From Ecytonucleospora hepatopenaei (lineage: Eukaryota > Microsporidia > Enterocytozoonidae), in assembly GCA_026692725.1 (NCBI GenBank), contig JAPMUG010000001.1, forward strand, positions 620,001-684,000: 64,000 nucleotides of DNA. Direction: 5' to 3'. Positions 9,310 through 17,982 of this stretch are shown here, in pieces. Within the stretch, counting starts at the first letter, position 1. Each line of letters opens with the position of its first letter. The position numbers and the translations under genes were made by a program. The notes below the pieces were generated by a model. It was not told the DNA's origin. It saw only the letters and a list, made by a program, of their open reading frames with translations, and ran no database searches.

Positions 9310-10365
9310 ATGAAAAACATTTGGCTTCTAAGAATACCTCTGCTTATTTTTTCACTTTTAGGTGGTTTTTTAAATATTTGCATGTTATGGATTGCATATA
9401 AACTGTTGGGTTTTATACCATTTTATAAAAAAAGAAAAGCATATAAAGCACTCAAATTTTATGGTTATCATGTTATGATTTCTTACATGAGTTTATTTTT
9501 TACCAGAGCATTTTATTTTCATGGAAATGTAAAAAAGCTTAAAGCTAGGAAAAGTATTTCTATATTTAATCATTGCTCTGATTTTGACTGGTTATTCATC
9601 ATTGTTATTTATTATAAGCTCAACATGTTTGAAAATCTTTTCTTTCTAATGAAAAAAGAGCTGGGTAAAATACCTGTTTTTGGCTATTTAATTCAACAAA
9701 ACGGGCATTTGTTGATATCAAGATCGGACAAAAATTCTGACATATGTGAAATACAGCGTTATGTAAAGAAATATAATAAAACAAACGAAAAATTTTCTAT
9801 TTTTATTTTTCCTGAAGGAACCTATCTGCATAAAAAGTCTATCAAAAAAACATTAGAATTTGCTGAGAAAACTAATCTTACAATTAAAAATGAGGAATAT
9901 AGGCCTACACATACGCTAATTCCAAGAGTAACAGGTTTTAACACAGTTCAAAATGATTTAAATGCAAAATGCATTTACAATGGATTGATATTAAACAATC
10001 CTTATTTTAAAATTTTTGAAGAAGTACAAGGTAATTTATCATATTTGTTATGTGAAAAAGTTCCTTTACAGCCTGTTATTTTATTAGATGCAATTTCTAT
10101 TCATAGAATAAATGAAAACTTCATGTATGAGTGTTTTTATGAGAAAGAAAAAACAATAAAAAAATATATAGAAAATATTGACGGAAAGAATATTTTATCC
10201 AAAGAAGAATTGGAACAAATTTTAAAAAACATTGGAGTTATAAAAAAGCATTCTTGTTTAAGTAAAACATACGTAAAATCTAAATATCAAATACAAATTT
10301 TTTTGTTTACAACATTAGTACAGTTTCTACTTTTATTTTTTATTAGGAAGTGCATAAATAAATAA
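9310..10365 (+). CDS. Lysophospholipid acyltransferase (PlsC/AGPAT family), copy 1
   Basis: 351 residues. A hydrophobic N terminus, the catalytic NHCSDFDW (HX4D, H88 and D93), the acyl-acceptor motif FPEGTYL near 168, then LIPRVTGF, and a C-terminal transmembrane segment just before the end. The arrangement resembles the AGPAT3-5/LCLAT1/Cst26 branch. It transfers acyl chains onto lysophosphatidate or another lysolipid in the ER membrane. A paralogue lies immediately downstream, so this is a tandem pair. Start fixed by CCCATG. Confidence 0.88.
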   Translation: MKNIWLLRIPLLIFSLLGGFLNICMLWIAYKLLGFIPFYKKRKAYKALKFYGYHVMISYMSLFFTRAFYFHGNVKKLKARKSISIFNHCSDFDWLFIIVIYYKLNMFENLFFLMKKELGKIPVFGYLIQQNGHLLISRSDKNSDICEIQRYVKKYNKTNEKFSIFIFPEGTYLHKKSIKKTLEFAEKTNLTIKNEEYRPTHTLIPRVTGFNTVQNDLNAKCIYNGLILNNPYFKIFEEVQGNLSYLLCEKVPLQPVILLDAISIHRINENFMYECFYEKEKTIKKYIENIDGKNILSKEELEQILKNIGVIKKHSCLSKTYVKSKYQIQIFLFTTLVQFLLLFFIRKCINK

Positions 10366-10466
10366 TTTTGACAAATATTTGTAAAATAAAATCAGTTTTA
10401 AAAAAGATCTCCTTTCTTATTTTAAAACCCATCAAATTTTTAACATTTATAAAAGCATTTTTTATT

Positions 10467-11650
10467 ATGAAAGTTAAAGAATTTTTACTTAAAACTAAAA
10501 GTATATTGCGATTTTGTAATGCTACAATATTTTTCTTGGTATATACAATTGTAACATGGTTGTTGTTTACCTTAAACGACATTTATACTCCTAAGAAATA
10601 TTATGAAAGAATACGCATGCGTATAAAATTTTTTTACGCTTATGTTGTCATGGGAACATTTTATATTCTTGTTCCCAGAAATTTTTATTTAAGCATCGAC
10701 AAAACAATTTTGGAACATTTTGGAATTCTTTCAGAGAAAGATGGGAAAATTACATACATCCCATATAAAGACAATAAATTAAAAAGATGGTTTTGATGTC
10801 CAATCATTTAAGTGAATTTGACTTTGTATTCTACATAAGAGCACTCTATGAATATGATTTAATAGGAAATATGGTGTTTGGAATGAAATATGAATTGTTT
10901 TCAGTACCTTTTTTTGGGGATATTTGTAAATACTGTGAATTTATTGGAATCAATAGAAAAGATCCTAATAAACTACAAAAATACATTTCAGATATATCAC
11001 AAATGAATTTAAAAAACTTTTTTACATATATATTTTTTCCAGAAGGAACCATTTATGCAGGAAATACATATGAAAAAAATTTAGAATGGTGTAAAAATAA
11101 TAAGGTCAAGCCATTTGATTTTGTAATTTATCCTCGGTCGGGAGGTATTCAAAATGCAATTGAACTTGTTAGAAGTAATAATTTAAAAAATACACTAGAT
11201 ACTAGCATAGAAACACAAGATGTTGAATTTAATTCCAGCGACATAAAAATGAGAAAATATGACACATTATTTTTAGATGGAACAATTTTTTTCAATCCAT
11301 TTAGCAACAATTTTTCTCCTATGGGGAATAAAATTAAAATGATGGCTCTAAAATCACACGAATGCACACTTAACATTATATTGGAAAATGCCACTGATTT
11401 TACTTTCTTAGACGATAAAAACCAAAAATCAAATAGTTATGTTATGTCTTCATTTGCCAAAAAAGACAGTTTTATGAAAAAAGTTAAGCAAAACAAAGAA
11501 TTCATAAATCTTGAATCATTTAAAGAATTTGTTAACAAAGAACATAGTGTAAAAAAACACATACAAAAAGAACATTCATTTTATACACATCAGGGGTTTG
11601 TCATGATTATTTTTTTATATTTCATTCTTTTCTATTGGTGTTGTTTTTAA
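10467..11650 (+). pseudogene. Lysophospholipid acyltransferase, copy 2, split by a -1 frameshift
   Basis: A paralogue of the upstream acyltransferase, read in two frames. The first frame (first ATG at 10467) gives the hydrophobic N-terminal part and stops at 10796. The second frame, open from 10778, gives NHLSEFDF (HX4D), FPEGTIY, YPRSGG and a C-terminal membrane segment to 11650. The frames can only join within 10778-10796, where an AAAAAGAT run lies (A run 10781-10785), and a -1 step there gives a continuous family-like protein. Both halves keep clean motifs, so a recent indel, a homopolymer sequencing error or a real -1 shift are all possible. I do not claim it is dead. No CCC motif lies within 20 bases of the start. 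Confidence 0.75.
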
Positions 11651-11733
11651 TTTAATAAATGAAATGTTGGAACGATTTTTTAATTTATTGATTGTATAAA
11701 AATGGTGTTTAATATATTTTCAATAATATAGTG

Positions 11734-14604
11734 TTATATGAAAATTGTGTTTAATATGTCATCAATAATATTAAATGTTTCATCATAATAAGTACCACTT
11801 ATACTATTTTTTTCGACACTTTCAACTTTTCTAAAAGTTAAAAATTTTGTCAGATAAAAAGACATCCAATCCTCTTTTAATGTAAAAAATCCATAAAAGT
11901 CCCATATTTCTTTATATAAACACAACATTTTAAGATTAATTTCGTATAATCCCCTGTCATCCAAAATTGTTTTAACATTCAACTGATTCAATTGAGCAAC
12001 TATTTTACAGATCTCAGGAACGATTTTTTCCATAATTTTCTTAACTATTTCCATTTCACCCAGTCCATTAATTATACACCTCCATAGACCAATGCAAGAT
12101 ACTATCAGTTCGGCATTTTTGTCTGTATTACTTGTTTCAATTTTATAACAAGCTTCTTTTCCTGATTTTGATGTATTTTCAATGACATTTACCAGATTAT
12201 ACTCCAAAACCAACTGAAGAAGATTAGCACTCATTTCCACATACTTAAAAAAATTCTTTTTTGATATTAAAGCCAATATACCAAATATTTCGATTACTGC
12301 AATTTTAACATCCATGTAATTTAGTCCATCGTTAGACAATAACATGCTAAAAACATTCATACTTTCCGACAGAAGGACTTCTCTTTCAAAAATATCAAAA
12401 TCCAATTTACTTTCTGTCCAGTTTCCTTCCTCCTGATCATTTACTCCATTAAATGCAGAAACAATGTCTGTATATAAATAACATGCATTTAAAATTGTAA
12501 AAACTTCTGTGTTTTCTTGTACCTGCTTAAATATGCATGTTAGTATAAAATTAACCAAAAAATCATAAACTGTTTCATTTTTTATATTTAACTTACTTGC
12601 GTTTAAAAGTGTACTTATACTTAAAAACACTTCTCCTTGAACTGTTGTGTTAATGCATTTATAACACGTCTTTATTGCATTTATGTATAAATTTATATCA
12701 TTTGCTTCAAATACGTGACTTACACGAATAGAACACGTCAATAACAACAGCAAATTAGAAATTGCACCTTCTATGAAAATCACGTCTTGGTTATGAATTA
12801 AACCGTCATTTTGATTGGTAAGTACTTCTCCCAGTCGCTTGTATAAAAAAATTTTTATGTTTTCTTGAATTCTTTCATCCATAGGATACTGAATACACTC
12901 ATATAATGTTGTATACAATGCATTTGTTATGTTTGTGTTTGAATTGTCTATAACTTCAATTTGACTCAACAAAACATACACAATCTTGTCTATGTATTTG
13001 TCAAGTATTTCGCTATTTCTTCCATTGTAGAAAATAAAAACATTGTGGATTCCCCAATAAGCATATTCATTGTTATACATTTTGGCATCTTTTTTATTCG
13101 TGAAATTACTTATGATATATCCTACATTTGTCACCAAAATTTCTAAAAACTCTTCTATTTTACTACAAACCACCTCACAAATTCTTGAAATCCCATATAG
13201 TAAACAATCACAAAACACTTTATTTTCCTCAATTTTATGCAAAATATTCTGTATTTTATGCAAAAATAATTCTATGACCTTCTTAACAAAATCATCATTA
13301 ACATGTTTGTTGATACTGTTTCCAATCAAATGGGAAACAATCATCACATTTTCTTCAGCTGAGCTGTTGCTTAGCAATATGGTGATATAACGAACAACAA
13401 TTACATTTATATTTGTAATTTTATCGTAATAAACTGTATCATTTTTATAAATAAAATATTGAATTATTTTGTTAATGATTTTACATGATGCTTTGTGTGG
13501 AGTATATTCATTATCAAAAATACATTCGTCATCAATAAACTTAATAAGAAATTCTATTATACAAGTGTAGCTGTTATCAATTATACTGCTTTCGTTTTCT
13601 ATTAACACTTCTATCAAATCAGTGTATGCTAAAATACCATATTTAAAGTTAACCACCAGCGAATACAAAAAATCATATATTTTAATGTCCATACCATTCA
13701 AAATACTGTTGTTTTTGTGTAAATACTCACAAATAAACACCAAAATCATACATATTGACTCAATCAACTCGTTTTTGTCAGAATCTGATGCTACGAGTTT
13801 TTGGTCGTTGGTATATTTATAAATATTCATCTGCGCTACTTTTTCTGTTGTTATTGCAATCTGCCCGATAAACTGTTCGCTTAGAAATTCCTCGTAAACT
13901 TCAAGTGTTTGATATAAAGCCAAAAAAGTTGCGGAAAGCACATTTATGTCATCTGTATGTCCTATGTAACGCACTACTATTGAAAATGCAACTGTACCAC
14001 GTGTTAAGTTTTGAGTTAAAACACCATAATTATGTAAGAGATTTAAGACTTGGTTTTTGTTTGCTTTTATTACACACTCTTTATTAAAATCATAATTGCT
14101 TTCTAAAAGATTTATAACAGTATACATGGTGGTATATAGCACACCAATAGCATAAGAAGAATTTTCTTTAAAAATTTCATTTGCAAAAGTACTAAAAATA
14201 TCACCAGTTATAGCCCCTTCATTTCTTTCTTGGTCAATTTTTATAAAGTTGCCCAAAATAATTCCATACGATTCTATTTTTTGAATATTTGGCTCATTTA
14301 AGTGTTTTTGGAATTCAACAAATAGTTTTTTTCTTGTTTCTTCGCTTGTTTGTAGTAAATTTGTTTCAAACCTTCTCTTCTTTTCTTTATCTTTTTCGTC
14401 AAATGCATTTTTTAGTAATAGAAGTGATAAATATGAATGTTGTGGGTTGTTTTTTTGTGTAAATATTGTATCTATGGCAACTTCTAAAAAGCGTTCTAGA
14501 TTTGTTTCTTGTGTGTTTTTTAAATAAACCTCTGCATTCGTCCTCAATACAGTATCAGATGAAAGTAAGTTGGTCAACAATTCCATAAAATTTTCTTCAT
14601 TCAT
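11734..14604 (-). CDS. KAP95: Importin-beta family karyopherin, probably Kap95/importin beta-1
   Basis: 956 residues of helical HEAT-type repeats. The N terminus (MEELLTNLL-like helix, RTNAEVYLK, then an SLLLLKNAF segment) fits an importin-beta N-terminal domain. A late segment (KIAVIEIFGILALISKKNFFKY) resembles the importin beta-1 repeat with ILSVFGDIALAIG and K-Y. It would carry cargo through nuclear pores with Ran. It is longer than Kap95 (861), so another importin cannot be excluded. The start at 14604 follows CCCACCTTTTTATG. It is convergent with the acyltransferase, and its 5' end is 85 bases from the MSH5 stop. Confidence 0.6.
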   Translation of the reverse strand: MNEENFMELLTNLLSSDTVLRTNAEVYLKNTQETNLERFLEVAIDTIFTQKNNPQHSYLSLLLLKNAFDEKDKEKKRRFETNLLQTSEETRKKLFVEFQKHLNEPNIQKIESYGIILGNFIKIDQERNEGAITGDIFSTFANEIFKENSSYAIGVLYTTMYTVINLLESNYDFNKECVIKANKNQVLNLLHNYGVLTQNLTRGTVAFSIVVRYIGHTDDINVLSATFLALYQTLEVYEEFLSEQFIGQIAITTEKVAQMNIYKYTNDQKLVASDSDKNELIESICMILVFICEYLHKNNSILNGMDIKIYDFLYSLVVNFKYGILAYTDLIEVLIENESSIIDNSYTCIIEFLIKFIDDECIFDNEYTPHKASCKIINKIIQYFIYKNDTVYYDKITNINVIVVRYITILLSNSSAEENVMIVSHLIGNSINKHVNDDFVKKVIELFLHKIQNILHKIEENKVFCDCLLYGISRICEVVCSKIEEFLEILVTNVGYIISNFTNKKDAKMYNNEYAYWGIHNVFIFYNGRNSEILDKYIDKIVYVLLSQIEVIDNSNTNITNALYTTLYECIQYPMDERIQENIKIFLYKRLGEVLTNQNDGLIHNQDVIFIEGAISNLLLLLTCSIRVSHVFEANDINLYINAIKTCYKCINTTVQGEVFLSISTLLNASKLNIKNETVYDFLVNFILTCIFKQVQENTEVFTILNACYLYTDIVSAFNGVNDQEEGNWTESKLDFDIFEREVLLSESMNVFSMLLSNDGLNYMDVKIAVIEIFGILALISKKNFFKYVEMSANLLQLVLEYNLVNVIENTSKSGKEACYKIETSNTDKNAELIVSCIGLWRCIINGLGEMEIVKKIMEKIVPEICKIVAQLNQLNVKTILDDRGLYEINLKMLCLYKEIWDFYGFFTLKEDWMSFYLTKFLTFRKVESVEKNSISGTYYDETFNIIDDILNTIFI

Positions 14605-14689
14605 AAAAAGGTGGGTAAAATTTATTTTTATTTTTTTATTTAGTAAACAAGGTGTTTTTACCTTAAAATTTTCTAATTTTATTAAATAT

Positions 14690-16303
14690 TTAATTTATAT
14701 AATATTGATAGTTGTATTTTTTTAAAAAAGTTTGAATTCCACTGTAAAAAGCAACCAATTCTTCCTTTGAACTCATTGTTTCGTTTTTTTCAATTAAAAA
14801 CAAAACACTTCTGTTTTTTTGTAAATCATTTGATATGCTTGATACAATTGCATTATTGATAAATTTACAGAAAGATTCGAATTTACCATGTACTGTTAAA
14901 TTTGATTTAATCACATGTATTTGTTTGTAAATAGCGTTTTTACTTGTTTGTGTGATTCCAATTTGATTAAGAACAATTTTTTGACCAATACTCGTTATAC
15001 TGCTATTAGACTCTATTTTGCTAATGTTTTTAATCAATGACAAAGATGCATCAATTTCACCAATAAAATCAAAAAGTTCTAAGACCGAAGGATGCTTTAT
15101 TTTTTGAAGTATTGTATTTTCTATTAATAAATTTTCAGCATAATTAATTTCTGTAATGTCCCCAAATTGAGAATCAAGATGACTTGTTTCTTGTGTTTTG
15201 TAGTAAAATTTGTCATAAATCTTAAAAAACAATTTTCTAAAACGCTTTTTTTTCCATTCAAACGTTGTACTGTGACTAAAAATTGTATTTTCATCTTTTT
15301 TTGAAATAATTTTAGAATTATGTTGAGAAACTGAGCAAAGCGAAGTTGAAAGCTCGTCTAACTCACGACTTTCAAGCAAGAAACCTATTTGTGGAATAAA
15401 AACAATAGACAGATTTATTTCATAAGCAACAGCCAATTTTTTTGCCATAAAATCAAGTGTTTTTTCCACATTTTCCTTGAATTTTTCAAAATTGAACCTT
15501 TTCATTGATAAAACAAAATCAAGTGTATTTTTTAAATAATCTAAGGATGATTTTTTAATTGAAAATCCTAATGACAAAAGCATCATTAGACTATCAAAAA
15601 AAGATTTTAGATCATTAACCGACTTGATATGTTTTAAACTTTTTATATGATGTATTTTTTGCAAGGTTTTTTCAATTACTTTATAATTTTCACTAATACG
15701 TTTGTTAAACAAATGTTTTTCAATAATTTTTTCTTCTTTTACAAATGGAAACATTATTTGCTGTTTTATTTTACACATTCCCAACCCGGTAAAACAATTA
15801 GTTTTTAATTTATTCCAAAAATCATTTTTAATTTTAAGATTTTTGATAGTATTGCTTGAAAAACGCATTCTATTTGTGTTTTTTAAAAATTCAACAGGAT
15901 ATCCATTAAAATATGAAATTATATTTTGCTCAGTTTTGTTTCTATCAAATGCATTGGTACAATTATAGTGTTTTAAAATTGTACACATTGCATTAAATGC
16001 TCTAATTCCCAAACAATCATATTGTTTAAGGTATTTAATTTTAAAATTTTCTTTTTTTATAAAAATAATTGAAATTTGTTTGTTATTTTGCAAAAGAATC
16101 TTTTTTTCATTAGATAATGTATGCGAAACATAAATATGTGATATTTTAAAAGATTCTATAAAACTGTTTAGTTTCACCATGACCAAATTATCTAAAATAA
16201 ATTCCACAACAATATGTTTTACTTGATTGAAAATACTAATTCCAAAGACATTTTCTTTGAAATATACACAGCCTAAAATATTATTTTTTTCAAAAACTTC
16301 CAT
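14690..16303 (-). CDS. MSH5: MutS homologue MSH5 with a vestigial ATPase domain
   Basis: 537 residues from the ATG at 16303 (the frame opens at an upstream TTG). It aligns by eye with MSH5 throughout the N-terminal, core and clamp regions: QYDCLGIRAFNAM (about 95-107), FTGLGMCKIKQQIMFPF (171-187, the core-domain anchor), the MSH5 hallmark VFIPQIGFLL (301-310), and KFYYKTQETSHLDSQFGD with EIDASLSLI after it. Where MSH proteins then have about 250 residues of ABC ATPase, only about 110 remain. The P-loop position reads SNLTVHGKFE with no GxxxxGK(S/T), and the Walker B position reads LFLIEKNE. Only 85 bases separate its stop from the next gene, so no domain is hidden in another frame. MSH4-MSH5 is a meiotic crossover clamp. 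This version would bind or clamp without hydrolysing ATP (inference). Confidence 0.75.
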   Translation of the reverse strand: MEVFEKNNILGCVYFKENVFGISIFNQVKHIVVEFILDNLVMVKLNSFIESFKISHIYVSHTLSNEKKILLQNNKQISIIFIKKENFKIKYLKQYDCLGIRAFNAMCTILKHYNCTNAFDRNKTEQNIISYFNGYPVEFLKNTNRMRFSSNTIKNLKIKNDFWNKLKTNCFTGLGMCKIKQQIMFPFVKEEKIIEKHLFNKRISENYKVIEKTLQKIHHIKSLKHIKSVNDLKSFFDSLMMLLSLGFSIKKSSLDYLKNTLDFVLSMKRFNFEKFKENVEKTLDFMAKKLAVAYEINLSIVFIPQIGFLLESRELDELSTSLCSVSQHNSKIISKKDENTIFSHSTTFEWKKKRFRKLFFKIYDKFYYKTQETSHLDSQFGDITEINYAENLLIENTILQKIKHPSVLELFDFIGEIDASLSLIKNISKIESNSSITSIGQKIVLNQIGITQTSKNAIYKQIHVIKSNLTVHGKFESFCKFINNAIVSSISNDLQKNRSVLFLIEKNETMSSKEELVAFYSGIQTFLKKYNYQYYIN

Positions 16304-16364
16304 GTTTATGCAAATAAAGTTTATTTTATGCAAAAAATGAAATTTTATTTGTTTAACACCCTAG

Positions 16365-17972
16365 ATGTATAATTTTGAAGAAGAGCAATATACTATGTTT
16401 AAGAAAAAATATGAAAATTTAGAAAAAACATGTTGTATTATAGATAACGGATCTTTTGAAATAAAGGCTGGTTTTCAAGACAAACTCTGTTTGATAACTC
16501 GAAATAGAATTTACAAGAAGGGAAACAAATACGATTTTGAAGTTTTTGTTGGTGCTACTCGTTTAGAAATGTATAATTATGATACTATATCAAATTTAAT
16601 TATAGCAGAACAAACCTTTTGTGCTCTTTTTAAATTTCTTGAAATTGAAAAAAATAAAAAATGTGGGAAAATTGTTATTTTAACGACAATGCCCGACTCT
16701 ACCACAGATGAAAGCATAGCAAAAATACTTATAGAAAAATTTGGATGTTCAGAAGTTTTTTTAGGTTTTGATTTTATGTTTTGTTATAATCGATATTTTG
16801 TAAACAAAGATACACTGGTCATTTGTATTTCTGCATCAAATACATATGTATGTGTTGTTCAAAACAATAATATTGTGTTTTTACACAAATTATGTTTTGG
16901 AGCTAACGATTTAATGTGTTATATAAATTATACTATGCATTTTCAGCACAAAATGTATAAAAATAGCTATGAAAAACTTTTAGATCATGTTAGTGTAGCA
17001 TATGATTATTCAGAGGAAGCATTCTCTTTGTTTCAAAAAATAAAGTCAAAAAAATATGAAGATTGTTTGTTTTTAGAGGAAGAAAATCAAAGTATTGCTG
17101 ATGGTTTTAACATTAAAGAAACAGAAGAAAAAAGCGTGACAAAAGAATTTATATTGCCAGTTATTGATTACAATTTATTGAAAAAAGAAGACATAGGTTT
17201 ACAGGATTCTGACATTAAGGAAAAAAAGAAGCAGAAATTAATTTTTCATTCCACATTTGCACGTTTAAAAAGCAAAATTGACTGTGTTTTAAACAAAATA
17301 GGCAAAAAATTAGCTGATAATGAAGAAATGCTAGAAAAAACACAGAACTTTGAATTTTTCTTAGAACGAAAAAAACATGAATTTGTAGATTTAAAAAGAA
17401 GATTAAAAGAACGCGAAACTTTACGAAAAAATGCAAACAATAGAAAAACATTAGAAGCTGTTATAAAATACAAAGAAAAAAATTTAACAGTTGAAGAATT
17501 TAAATTGCAACAAAAAATTATGGAAGCAGAAAATAAAGATATGGAACAAGAGTTAATTGTTGAATTGGATAGGCGTGCCAAAGAATTAAGTGCACTCGAT
17601 CCAAATTATGTTTTGTTTGAATCATCTACAGTCGATATTTTAAAAGGTGAAAATATAAGAAGGTCTTTTTTATCAATTGAAAAATACAAATGGGGAGAGA
17701 TTTTTTTTAATCCGTCTATTTTACATATTGATCAAATGGGTTTGTCTGATTGTTTGGAGTTAGTTTCAAAGCAATTTGAAGTAGAAAACGTATTACTTTG
17801 TGGTGGAATGGCAAAAATGAAAGGTCTATATCAACGAGTTTATAAAGAATTAATATGCAGGTCAAAAACTGGCAAAATAAACATTAAAATAGCGGATGAC
17901 CCACAAAAAGATCCTTTTTATGGAGCAGATACAAACTTTTGTCATAAAAAGTATACAAAAGATAATTTATAA
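16365..17972 (+). CDS. ARP5: Actin-related protein 5 (INO80 complex)
   Basis: 535 residues. The actin fold begins with CCIIDNGSFEIKAGF and ends with a LLCGGMAKMKGLYQRV segment and DPFYGAD. The middle is interrupted by a long, charged, coiled-coil-like insertion (about 240-400), which is the Arp5 hallmark, as is KFGCSEVFLGFDFMFCYNRYF. Arp5 with Ies6 couples the INO80 ATPase to nucleosome sliding. The presence of Arp5 implies that the organism retains an INO80 remodeller. Start by CCCTAGATG. It is divergent from MSH5 by 61 bases and convergent with POL2 by 10 bases. Confidence 0.8.
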   Translation: MYNFEEEQYTMFKKKYENLEKTCCIIDNGSFEIKAGFQDKLCLITRNRIYKKGNKYDFEVFVGATRLEMYNYDTISNLIIAEQTFCALFKFLEIEKNKKCGKIVILTTMPDSTTDESIAKILIEKFGCSEVFLGFDFMFCYNRYFVNKDTLVICISASNTYVCVVQNNNIVFLHKLCFGANDLMCYINYTMHFQHKMYKNSYEKLLDHVSVAYDYSEEAFSLFQKIKSKKYEDCLFLEEENQSIADGFNIKETEEKSVTKEFILPVIDYNLLKKEDIGLQDSDIKEKKKQKLIFHSTFARLKSKIDCVLNKIGKKLADNEEMLEKTQNFEFFLERKKHEFVDLKRRLKERETLRKNANNRKTLEAVIKYKEKNLTVEEFKLQQKIMEAENKDMEQELIVELDRRAKELSALDPNYVLFESSTVDILKGENIRRSFLSIEKYKWGEIFFNPSILHIDQMGLSDCLELVSKQFEVENVLLCGGMAKMKGLYQRVYKELICRSKTGKINIKIADDPQKDPFYGADTNFCHKKYTKDNL

Positions 17973-17982
17973 AATATTTAAT

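Noticed and set aside
10740..10800. Spliceosomal intron as explanation for the acyltransferase frame change
   Set aside because: No donor of the GTA(A/T)GT type with a suitable branch point and AG lies near the join; the frame overlap is only 19 bases.
10343..11394. Minus-strand open frames opposite the two acyltransferases
   Set aside because: They mirror the AT-rich coding strand, have no motif or CCC start element, and overlap well-supported genes.
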